A stretch of DNA of 64,000 nt from Branchiostoma floridae (taxonomy: Eukaryota > Chordata > Leptocardii > Amphioxiformes > Branchiostomatidae): positions 11,561,460-11,625,459 of the forward strand of contig NC_049980.1 in assembly GCF_000003815.2 (NCBI RefSeq). The letters are read 5' to 3'. A program made the position numbers and the translations under genes. The notes beneath the pieces were generated by a model. It did not search any database and was not told the DNA's origin. It was given only the letters and a program-made list of their open reading frames with translations. This document shows positions 25,801 to 35,720 of the stretch, in pieces; position 1 is the first letter of the stretch; each line of letters opens with the position of its first letter.

Positions 25801-27200
25801 ATTTTTCTTATGAGGTTTCATCGAACGACATTATACAAACACATCTCAAGCTACATATTCAACATTACTAAGAAACGAGAAGAAGCCGAACAAATATATT
25901 AGACTAGTTTTAGAATCCATGTTTTAGAAACCATGTGTACTGCATTACTACCTTTGTATCTACGAGTATATGCCTGTACTTAGCCCGATAGGGCATGAAT
26001 GTGCAATAAAGGCTATTATTATTATTATTATTATTATCTGATTGTCCATATGAACTAAGAGTGACGGCTCAAAGAGCGGGGTACATCCAGCGGTTTCGCT
26101 GTTGGATGTCCCTGCGTAGGAGGATGGACAGATGCATATGCTGACTGAAATATCGCAAACAATTTTGCATTTCTTTTTTCCCCTCAAGATACCGACGACT
26201 GCCAGTCCGACCCCTGTAAGAACGGCGGTACATGTGTGGACGGGCTGGACTCCTACTCTTGTAACTGTACTGACGGATTTAGCGGAGACACGTGCGAAGG
26301 TACAACTTCATGCTTCACACAGATATTAATCATTAATCATTCCATACTGAAGAATGTGTTGGACATTGGATGACGATATTTTAGGTAACTCACAAGTTAG
26401 AGCTCTCATCTTTAAAACTTCTTTCTACCCTATTTTGATTATTGATAAAATCCAAGATTGAATTCCCCTAAGGACAGAACACCTTTGCTCGGTGTGATTA
26501 TGATGAAATAGATTGTGATAATCACGACCTTATTGGCATAACAAATGAGTCATGACGAAACATTTGGAAAGACATAAACATCTAAAGATTCAAATTTTGG
26601 ATTTAATGCGCTACATTTTGCGACAGATGCAAAGCAAGAAGCACCTACGGCTTCCGGTAATGAATCTCCCACCAACTCCGGATTGTCGAAAGGTTAGTAT
26701 GATTTTACGAATATACTGAAACTGATACCAGTTCTCGTTGTTTCTCAATACGTTTTAATCATGAGATACCACTATTTCTCTAGACGGCGATCGCGCCGCG
26801 AACTCACTGCGTTTGAATTTAGTAAGCCTTGACTTCAGAATTGGAATATCACGTAAAAGGTATATCTGAAAATAGAAGAGAGCAGACGACATTCGTTATT
26901 TCTGTCAATCTATGGAATTCGTTGTAATCCTGTCAAACCACGAAAATCTACGGAATTCTGTCAAATCATTCAAATTCTGTGAGTCACGGCGAGGTCGCGG
27001 TGAGGTCACCACCTTATTCAGACAGGAATGTTAGTGAGTGTAACCTTCTAGACTTATACAGGAGACTTCCGTATGTTTTCTCTCCTCTAGGCGACACCAT
27101 TGCTATTGTCGTCATCTGTGTTGTGGTGGGTGCAGTGGCAATTATAGTTGTCGCTGCGATTGTGATCGACCGCAAGAATCCACAGATATGTATGGGAAAG
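19872..27200 (+). CDS. Gene D: FA58C (discoidin) + EGF membrane receptor, 3' end uncertain
   Basis: Exons: 19872-19980 (signal peptide, [17 protein letters not shown]), 20690-20844, 21960-22085 and 22307-22445 (FA58C domain, residues 37-176: [42 protein letters not shown]), 26189-26299 (EGF; six Cys; C-x-D-x4-Y-x-C-x-C matches the Asx-hydroxylation pattern), 26627-26692 (juxtamembrane, [18 protein letters not shown]), 27091-27200 (membrane helix). All phases agree. FA58C domains bind lipids or glycans in known relatives; the ligand here is unknown. The usual phase-2 donor after the helix is absent; the frame runs on to a phase-0 donor, and I could not find a convincing last exon. Closest paralogue in the window is F, but D has a far shorter stalk. 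Confidence 0.75.
20905..20990 (+). repeat. End of a GC-rich-ended foldback element
   Basis: Contains ATTCGTTGAGTGATCTGTCA followed by AGAGCACCGTTATAGTAGAAA. This matches the right end of the elements in G and H (54200, 61430). Partial or diverged copy in gene D's intron. Confidence 0.45.
21119..21932 (+). mobile_element. Helitron-like element, copy 1
   Basis: Its 3' end has a 7-bp stem with 4-base loop (ATTTGCT-CTCA-AGCAAAT), ten bases, then CTAG followed by T. That is the standard Helitron 3' terminus. The inside has a TTTC microsatellite and about three tandem units of about 162 bases (each starting CTCCTGTACCCT). The 5' end does not show the usual A/TC start. No protein is encoded. It ends 27 bases before D's exon 3. 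Confidence 0.65.
23258..24156. repeat. Foldback element with GC-rich subterminal repeats
   Basis: Left end CCCCATTCCACT then GACGGCGCTCTCACGGCGATGG, with a nested palindrome just inside. The right end is the complement of CCCCATTCCACTAGGACGGCG. The core is AT-rich and non-coding (GAGATAAAGAACGAA as in 8947-9193). It interrupts the LINE reading frame at TTTAA; the LINE resumes after TATAAAG at 25421, consistent with a TAA target duplication for the whole insertion. Confidence 0.65.
24180..24467. repeat. GGCGCTCTCACGGCGATGG repeat array
   Basis: Dozens of copies and part-copies of GGCGCTCTCAC and GGCGATGG in both orientations. They amplify the subterminal motif of the adjoining foldback element and run into the assembly gap. 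The open frames across it are products of the repeat. Confidence 0.75.
24468..24828. other. Assembly gap (361 N)
   Basis: Undetermined bases between the GC-rich array and a poly-C tract. The missing part probably includes the far end of the foldback array. Confidence 0.99.
25108..25412. repeat. 10-base minisatellite (CGTTCCTTTT)n
   Basis: About thirty units of ten bases. The variant CGCACTTTCGGTACTTTC recurs at the start, middle and end, giving a higher-order pattern. Because ten is not a multiple of three and the unit has no stop, several frames stay open on both strands. Confidence 0.9.
26780..27010. repeat. Foldback element of the GC-rich-ended family
   Basis: Left TCTAGACGGCGATCGCGCCG and right TCACGGCGAGGTCGCGGTGA bracket an AT-rich non-coding core. 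Same family ends as 61237-61430. It lies just upstream of D's membrane-helix exon. Confidence 0.5.
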
Positions 27201-27309
27201 GTACTGTCAATGTGTTTTTTTACAATCGTAAAGGTCATATGATATATACATATTTTCAATAACAAAACTGAACATTTAAAGAAATAAACAATCAAGACAT
27301 TCCTGTACA

Positions 27310-27745
27310 AAAAAGTTGATAGATATTCTGCATGTGACAGAGGACACTTTACTAGACGAATTACTAGACGATTACTAGACGAAAGTCACTTTGTTATAGA
27401 TTGTTCACGATATAATGACAAACGCACAGAGCTGTTCACATTACTTTCCGCTTACTCTAAAGAATTTGCTACCCTCTGTTCGATAGATAAATTCAACTAC
27501 ATTCTGGGAGGCGATAATCCTCACTGTGTACAAGTAGGCAAATATATCCACGAATGCTTACAAGTAGAACCAATAGTATAAATGACACGTAGATATAGAT
27601 CCAATATGTTGATTTATTCATACCTATAGATTCCATATAATATGGCTGTTTAGTTGCACTGTAAGTAGTTGTTATACATGTAGACCTTACGAAAGTCGCT
27701 GCACTTTTGTCGTGCCAATAAAGATTTGTATTCTAATATATATGC
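27310..27745 (+). mobile_element. LINE 3' end (fragment 3)
   Basis: Encodes the tail SHFVIDCSRYNDKRTELFTL and QVGKYIHECLQ, then a stop and a 3' UTR ending GCCAATAAAGATTTG. Similar in layout to 3030-3595. A small tandem repeat (TTACTAGACGA) precedes it. It sits right after D's helix exon and may have separated or removed D's last exon. Confidence 0.7.
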
Positions 27746-28900
27746 ATTTGTATATGTATATATTTAGCCTCTCGGCATGGCCCATGACTTATTTTTCCCA
27801 CCTCATAACGGAAAAATCAAAACAGTCTAATTTATGAAATAAATACGCTCCTATGCGCATGTTCTGAAATAAATCTGCAAATGTGCATATGGTTTATAGG
27901 GCACTTTATCAAAATCTGAAAAAGTGACTTTATGTCACAGTGACCCAATGATGTTGTCTGATTTATAACGTTGTCTGATTTATATTCTTACCATTAACTC
28001 CTAACCCTCTAAACCCCTACGTAGCAACAATTTAGACATAGAAGAAATTAGAAATTTAGCTCGACACCGGGTACACATGCGTACTTTCATGTCAGATAAT
28101 ATTGTTGATCGAAACAAAATCAGACAATTACTTGAAACGTTTACCTTTCATGAAAATCTGTTAATTGATTCCTGTTCTTTCTTGTAAACAGATTGGGATG
28201 TATTAACGATCCAGACCATGGACAGGTGAAACATCCGGGCAACTGGCACTGATGAAGCACCCTTTACCTGCATTCGTGTTGGTGGGACATATTCCATGTA
28301 AAGTTTGTTCATAATTATATGTCATAATGTCATAGACATTGACAGGATGTTCCTGTTATTGGCATGGTGTTCCTGTCAATAGTGAAAAAAGGTCTTGACA
28401 TTCTGTTTGGTAGTGCAAGAAGTTTGTAGTTTTGACAGGAAAATCCTGTAAATAGCCGGCATAAAGAAAGCCATACCTACAAAGTAAGGATTTGATTAGA
28501 GTACGTTGTATTCGTTTTGTGTGTTTTGCAGACAAGAATTCCATTCTTTGGGCAAGACCTGGCAATAGAATTGTTGAGAATTTCTATGTACTAGTATTCG
28601 GTTTCATTTATCTACCTTCGTATTTCTTCACTGGTTTCCTTTTCTTCTACGAGCTTATAGTCCACAATAAAAGAAACTCCCACTGACAAGAGATACGAAT
28701 ATTGTGCTAATTTCTATATGTGTGTCTGTTGGTGTCTCTAGGAGTGTATGCTTGCGATTCATTATCTTAACTTTGCAACGAACTCCTTACTAAATGTTTA
28801 TCAGTCAAAAATGGCACGATATGAAAACTTAGAGATGATTATAACACATAACACACTCTCTGTGAAACCGGACTCGCCCTTAAAACATACAGGTAGACAA
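27746..28900. other. Intergenic, D to E
   Basis: No gene confirmed. A weak acceptor at 28191 (TTGTAAACAG) could start a short last exon of D, IGMY-stop, but this is guesswork. TTGACAGGA-type phrases recur at 28340-28445 without forming a clear repeat. Confidence 0.3.
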
Positions 28901-28929
28901 CGTTTACTCACGATTAACACATGATTGCG

Positions 28930-29540
28930 CAGTCTTTCACCATGAGGAGCTGCACATTGGGGCGCACTGACCTGGCAAAATAAGCGTGCCGGGTCATCTC
29001 TGGGTCAGTGAGCAGGTGAAGGTCCAAAGTACTCCTATATCAATAGAGAAGCAAACACTGACCTGGATCTATACCACTATTGCCGTTGCGCAATGACGCA
29101 GCGACCAGGTGGTTTGAGAGTTGCAAGTTGCTAATAATTAGGCAATTTAAAGCTATAAAATGGAAGTGACAGAGCCGCCTGGAGGAACTTTACAGTGTCA
29201 CCGGACGGATGACTGAACTGAACTGAACTAGTCACTATCATCCAGGGGCCAAATGTATTATTTACGGTAGAAATCGATGGCAGCCGTAATTGTAAGAAAG
29301 GGTGCATATCTAATGCGACCACAAGATGACGGCCAAGCCGTTTCAATGTCCTGAAACCTGAGATTTTTGGAGATGTTGCATTGCTTTGTCCTGTCGCTAT
29401 GCGGCGTTGTAATCTTAGTCAGGCGACATAGCACTGTACACTGACAGTGACATCCAGGTGTTCGCACGGACAACGGGATAATGTATGCATGTGTTCGAGA
29501 CTTACTTCGTTTGTCTGTCTGGGTAATGTGAAATTGGCCC
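28930..29540. repeat. Segmental duplicate upstream of gene E
   Basis: Matches 37690-38460 upstream of F. Both have GCACTGACCT...GGGTCAGTG, GTGAAGGTCCAAAGTAC, GACGCAG-GACCAGGTGGTTTGAGAG, then GCATTGCTTTGTCCTGTCGCTATGCGGCG and CACTGTACACTG. It may contain shared regulatory sequence. Confidence 0.7.
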
Positions 29541-30114
29541 CAGCTAAAACATCTGATTTTTTTTTTCTTTTTGTATTCATCTGTTCTCAACTCAAATGGC
29601 AAAAGCTAACGGAAACATTTCCACTGTGACAGGCTTTACTTGTTTGTTCATTCTCTATTTCATTTTGGTTTTGCTTTTTATTTCGCATTTGCTTTCCGCT
29701 TGGACAATAATCATATCATTTCGAGTGTATTAAAAGTAACGTTTTAATCGACGTATACTTCAAGCAAATGTGAAATGAAAAGCAAAATGAAATTGGCTTG
29801 CATGGCAAATTTCTTTAAAAGGGGTAGTGTCTGAACCTGACCGTACCAATAATAGCATACCTGCATATCTAAGCAGCCAAACAATAAAGTACGGTTACCT
29901 ATTGGATGGAAGCCCACACACGTACATTGAAAGTGCCCAGTAGCCATTCATCACTATGGTAAATGTACCAAGACCGCCAAAGGCCATAAAGGGAACTTAG
30001 ATCAACAACTTCAACTCTGTGGTGAATCAACTTTTTGTCAGTACGTGTATACGATTGCCTGTCTCTGTTTTTTTTTTCAGGATAGCGTCTGTCGTGTGGA
30101 CGACAGAAAGGAAA

Positions 30115-33100
30115 ATGTTGGTGAAGATCAGTTTTGTAATAATTTTCCTGGTGGCGCTGGCTCGCGATCGTAGTAACGGTAGGTCAATCTTCTTTAAAAG
30201 AGGAGGGTTCCAGCCACATGCTTGTTTGTTGCCATGGTTGACAAACTACTTTCTCGGGACAACGGCAACTTTAGCAGTGCTACCGTTTACGCATGTATTA
30301 TCACCAGCACTCACAATTTGGTATACATATTACGTTTTGTGAAGTGAATGGACGAGATAGAGTACTTTCATGAGTGTGACATTTCCAGTCTTAAAAAACA
30401 AAACCATTCATAATTGGTACGAGTATGGTTGCTATAACGCTGTAAACAATCACAGGTTATGCAATACAAAGCCTCGGATTTCTTAGAGGCCATATACATG
30501 TATTCAAGACGTCATGAAATCTACAGAACATTTCAGACGGAGACAACATTACGTTCTCACGTTTATGGTAAATACGTCTTAAGAAATATCTGAAGATCTG
30601 TGTAAACAGTAAACAACTTAATGTTTTAGTAATAGGTTGAATATCCCCGCCGCCTATTTAAAGAGCAGAAGATGAATGTGTCTTCTCATTAGACAGATTT
30701 ATTTATAGTTTTTAGTTTTGTCTCCTTTCTTGTAAATGATTTGCTCTTATTTAACATATGCATTGCGACAGTTCGTTTAGACGAACATACTTACGAAACA
30801 CCATGTATAGCTAACATTTATTGGTAACGTTACTTTTACTAAGATTTCCCGGGTGCCACGTCACCAGAGCAAACAGCTCCTCCTGGAAGGCTGAAGAGCA
30901 CTTGGCCACCAGACGGTATTGACATTTCATGCGAAACATAATCACAATCTTTGTACAAAAGCTATTTCATGTATGTATTTGCAATATATTTATTTCAGAT
31001 GTTCCGTGAGATTATTACATCAGATTATCAATCTTTAATAATATTGAGAATTGAATTTCATTCTTTAAAGTTGTCCAATTTTGTATGAATTAGCTCCATC
31101 ATATGCAGCATAGTCTAGATGGACATTGTTATATACAACATACATGTATAGCGCTAGCCGCTACATGTATATGTGCCGTAAGCTGGACAGGACCATTCGT
31201 TTTTCTTTTAGGATGTATCAGGCTCGTCGAAAGTACCATTAATACGGCGCCTATCGAGACGATAGGTTACCTTCAGGTGTACTACAGTGGTGCTTGGGGG
31301 AGCGTCTGCCTGACAGGTACCTGGGCTCCAGGACCGGCAACTGTCGCATGCAGGATGCTTGGATTCAACACCCACGGATCGACTTGGGCATCGCAGACAA
31401 GTAAGTAATTCACTAAACAGTGAAATTCAATCTCATTGTCTTTTTACCTCCATGAAATGTCATGGAGGTTATATTTTACCCTGCGTTTGTCTGTGTGTCT
31501 GTGCGTAAACAAGATAACTCAAGGACGGCTGGGTGGATATGTCTCATACTTGGTGTGTTGATAGAGTGCGATGAAAGCTGGACATGAGTAGATTTTGGGC
31601 CCCTATTGCCTTCCCTTGGTACTGCAGCGTAACTTCCGGGTTTGCCATCTCATGTTCTTAACGAGCTATGGTCACGATTTTTAGGCATTAAATAGCTCTC
31701 TTGATCAGGAATAAGTGGCATAAGTTTGGGCCCCCTAGCGGCTAGTTTTGTGGGGGTATTTTTGTCAAAAAAATCTGAAGACGATAACGTCTGAAGGGAA
31801 CAACCGATTTTCACGATTTTTGCTATGTAACGTTAGATACCTTAGACAATGTTGTACAAAATGAAATACTAATTATGCAAAATAGAAGCACATTTGCATA
31901 ATAAATGAGAATATTCTATCATAGCAGTTTTTTCTTTGTATGTCTTGTCCCAGATATGATATCTTCTTGACATTTAGCTGGTAGATAGCTTGCAGTGTCA
32001 TGACAAAGTGGGGCAGGTTTCAGCCCCCTAACATTTAATTTCGGAACTGCAGGGGTGTTTTGTCAAGACATTCCAAAGAGGATAACTGCAGGAAGGAACG
32101 ACGAATTGGCATCATTTTAGGCATGCGGGTAGCTTGCGCAAAGATGTTCATAATGATATACATGTTCTGAAAATGAAGACTTAATTTGCATAATTAATGA
32201 GGAAATTGAATACATGTGTAATTCCATTGTTTGCAATAACTGGACTTCAATAAATGTAACACTTGTTAATTATGATTAGTGGAAAATAAGCAGATACCAA
32301 ATATGGTAATGAGGAACTTGGTTGCATAATTTATGTGAAAATTTCAAAACCGCTTTATGATTAATGATGGGTATTTTGTAATTGTAACATGTGTACGTTA
32401 GTCAATGATGAACAACACCATGCATGAATTATGTTAATGTGCTAGTTAATTGCATTAAATTTACAAAAACTCTAAATATTTCATGGGGGTATGAGGTCGC
32501 CGAACTTAATTTTCATTTGTTTAAATAAGGAAAGCAACCCTTTTTGACAGTTTATGTAGTATATAAGTTGTATTCTCCTTTAGTAGTGTCAACTAGTTTG
32601 TCCGTCTGTCTTAAGTATCGTACAGGCAAACGGCCCTTGGATTGCGTGCAAAAATTACAAACAAAAAACGTAAAACTTGTTACTGTTGACATCTCTTCGT
32701 CTAGATGTCCTGCCAGTCGGCCATTCCAGCAGCGCATGGAAGATTAACATCGTGTACTGTTCTGGAACGGAGAACACCCTGTCGGACTGTGTGGTAACGC
32801 ACCCTTGGCTGACTCCAACCACGTTTGGAACCCCGGACTGTCAAATTCTGCTGAAACTCCCGTGCAATGGTCAAAAAAAAAATTCGTATTGTTTGCCGTT
32901 AATGTCTTATATTTCGGAACTTGCATACGCCCGCATACGATAAGAACCTTTCGGCTTTAGGTGTAAATAAATATCAAGTTCGGCTGACTTATAGCTTGAT
33001 GATTTCTTATATGTGTACGGCAATTGATGTCCTTATTGCATTTGTAGAGAGCAATGAAACACGTTTTACTGGATGATAAATGATTCATGCCAGTCGAATA

Positions 33101-35274
33101 ACGCCTTGTTCCTCATGTACAGACACTACGGCCTTCCCTGACCTAATATCCTGTCCGCCACCCCCAACAACCACTACCAACCCAACAACCCAACCGGTTA
33201 ATCCCAACAAGCCAACACATAACACAGGTAGGTTATAATTAACTTTTCACATTTCGATTTCATTGACGGTTTAAATGTAGTGATGATTTAGCAGGTATTT
33301 AAGGTACAATAGTCTCAAAAGATGAAGCAACCACTTTCTCAGGAGGTCCGTGTGTGATCCGTAACTTTATGTCATATCATTTAACCTTTTACGATACTAA
33401 TAGCTACTACAGAGATAACGTCCTTGAGAGATACTAATAGCATGACCTTTCATGACCCTAGAACCATCTACGGCTTCCGGACATGAATCTCAGACAAGTG
33501 TCGGCCTCTCTACAGGTAAATAAGTCTTTGACAACATACAGAAAGCTGAACAGCTGGAGACTGATAATTTCGTCAATTTCTGATGTTTAGATACTTCTTT
33601 TCTGGGGTCTGAAAATTGTTAACACTGTACACATTTTGATTTTTGTGACGATCTTATTGTAGTCTTGATTCTTTTTTTACGTTTTGTGAGTCGCAAAAAC
33701 TATCTGTGAGTGTGTTGGGGCCGGACGGCACAATCAGTGTGTATATTGAAGACAACTTAAAGTTGGTTTACATTCCCCTTTAATATACGAGTTTCTTTGA
33801 TCCAGTTGAGATCATTGGCATCGTCGTTGGTAGCCTGGTTGTTGTAGCACTTGTTGGTGGTGTGCTTGCGTACAACTATAACAAGAACAACAGAAGGTAC
33901 GTAGAAGCATTTTTATATTTCAGCCATACATAGTATGGTGAAATATATTGTATTCGTAATGTTTCTTTCTTTCTTTCTCCTGTCAAATCTTCAAATTGAT
34001 TCATCTCCGCCATTCCTGGACCGAATGACCTAAAATTTGGCACAAGGGTAGAGTGGGCCAATAACTTGATGCTTTTTTCTCATTTTTGTCATATCTGCCT
34101 CTTGAATGATTTTATTGAGGTTTAAAGGTCACGTTTTGACCAAAACGGTATATTTTGGCCCCCTGTACCCTGGTCTTACAATGGAATGGCCTGAAATTTG
34201 GTATAGATAGGCATTAGATAGTTGGTAAAATGATCCAAGTAAAATTTTTGTCCTAAACTACTTTGAAATGCTTAATTTCAGCACTTTTTTTAGGTGAAAT
34301 TGGTTTTCTTTCGGCCTCCTGCCTTGAACTCCAGTGACCCCACACACCTGCGGCAGCCTGCGCTTTGGGGAGAGTTAATTGAATTTAAAGAGCCAGCCAA
34401 TCAGCGCCGAGAAGGCGAATGCTAATTAATATTCATAAGCTGGCTTCCAATGCCGTATATACAGACAGAAACACATGCATATTACAGCATTACAGTGGCC
34501 ATATGTCACCCTGTGCCCGGTTTAAAATTGTAGTTTGCAAGGATTTGGAGTTCAGACAGGGTCATTTTGAGTGGTAGCAGACGGTACGCGTGCATTGAAC
34601 GTTAGAATACAAGTCTTTGTCGTTGAATTAACCAATATTCCGCATGGCGATATCCATCATTTTTGACAGAGTTGACTTTGGAAGGGGTTAGTCCTTGGGG
34701 TAGTTGAGACAATCGAGAAAATGTAAACGCGGGAAAATTGGCCAGTTTGCGTTTAGTTTTGATACGTAGGTTTGACAGTGGCGAAAATGATTATTTTCTC
34801 ATCAATATTTCTCGTCATAATCATTTAAACTGTAAATCTAAACAATTGACTTACATGTGCAATTTTTAAATGAATAAAGATCAGTGGGTACTAAAATTAT
34901 GTGTAACTTATTGCTCTTTGTCAATAGATCAGCATTTTTCTATAGTGGCCATATGTCTATAGTGGCAACATTTCTATCACTGTACTACTGGAAAGAAAAG
35001 TGATGTATTTTTTCCCGAGCAAATGTAGGTACTTCTAGTGTTGTTGTCGTTTTTATTACGTAAACTTTGTACATTCAAATTGTAAGTAACTTTAAACTGC
35101 CAGAGTTTTAGCCCAATAAAACACTCCCAGTACCAGGGTATCACCGCTGACCCCCGAAAAGAAACCCTCGAACAAGATAGAAACTCCTATCCTCCGGGTC
35201 TCGCACGCTACGAGCAGGAACTTATAACACTAACACAAGAAGATTACGCCCGATGGCTGTTGCATACAAAGTAA
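30115..35274 (+). CDS. Gene E: SRCR type I membrane receptor with ITIM-like motif
   Basis: Exons: 30115-30178 (signal peptide MLVKISFVIIFLVALA), 30844-30915, 31212-31400 (SRCR first half, WGSVCLTGTW), 32705-32869 (SRCR second half, NTLSDC), 33123-33227 (Pro/Thr stalk), 33462-33515 (juxtamembrane, PSTASGHESQTSVGLST), 33806-33896 (membrane helix), 35112-35274 (tail). They sum to 903 nt and give exactly 300 aa with a clean frame. A polypyrimidine tract and CAG at 30080 suggest a 5' UTR intron. The 8-Cys module of B and C is absent. The 54-residue tail has three tyrosines besides one in SQYQGI, which fits the ITIM consensus S/I/V/L-x-Y-x-x-I/V/L. An AATAAA lies at 35715. Confidence 0.85.
31446..32506 (+). 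repeat. 1.05-kb repeat with ACCTCCATGA ends, copy 1
   Basis: Starts with a small palindrome (ACCTCCATGA-AATG-TCATGGAGGT) and ends TCATGGGGGTATGAGGTCGCC. It is AT-rich, non-coding, with an internal duplication around GAGGATAACT...GGAACGACGGATT. A second copy is at 49983-51035. It occupies the intron splitting E's SRCR domain. Confidence 0.8.
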
Positions 35275-35505
35275 AACAATTTAATAGTGGTATGCAGGAG
35301 GATATACTTAACAAAGAAGGAAATGAAATATATAGATAAAGCCACATCAAGTTAAGTTGTTGGTCCTGGAATTTTTCAGAAAAGAAATGAAGCGAAAGAC
35401 CGACAAATTCTTTAAAAATTCGAGACGTTTCCGTTTATGCAATGGCTCATTTAAGTTTTAAGTTTTCAGCTTGAAAAAAAAAGAACACTTCTACTACATA
35501 GTACC

Positions 35506-35641
35506 TACTCTCCAAGCAGAGGTTAGGCTCCGGCTGTTTTTTTAACGTTTTTCTGTCATGGGTCAAAATAGAAAGCCCGATAAAAACGACTAAAAAAAAA
35601 CGTTAAAAAACAGCCGGAGCCTAACCTCTGCTTGGAGAGTA
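35506..35641. repeat. Foldback element with ~45-bp arms and 9-base target repeat
   Basis: Arms begin TACTCTCCAAGCAGAGGTTA and end with its complement. The flanks CATAGTACC (35497-35505) and CACAGTACC (35642-35650) match at 8 of 9 bases. A 9-base target duplication suggests a Mutator-like non-autonomous element. Located in E's 3' UTR. Confidence 0.75.
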
Positions 35642-35714
35642 CACAGTACCTGCACCTGATTGATAATTATTAAAACGCATGCCATACTTGAATAAAAGAA
35701 AAGTTCAATGTAAT

Positions 35715-35720
35715 AATAAA
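35715..35720 (+). terminator. Possible polyadenylation signal of gene E
   Basis: AATAAA 440 bases after E's stop. Confidence 0.35.

Larger units (their letters stand above)
22490..25910 (+). mobile_element. LINE fragment (reverse transcriptase end), interrupted
   Basis: Encodes RT thumb and downstream parts: [19 protein letters not shown], then [18 protein letters not shown], up to IQQRL at 23257. After a 2.2-kb insertion it resumes with [15 protein letters not shown] at 25421 and runs to the tail (RICQFC...[11 protein letters not shown]) and a 3' UTR ending CAATAAAGGC plus (ATT)n at 26013-26036. It has at least one stop near 22700 and lacks the endonuclease and fingers/palm. It lies in D's intron between FA58C and EGF exons. 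Confidence 0.75.

Noticed and set aside
28195-28215. Last exon for gene D (IGMY-stop)
   Set aside because: Only a weak acceptor supports it; no paralogue resemblance.
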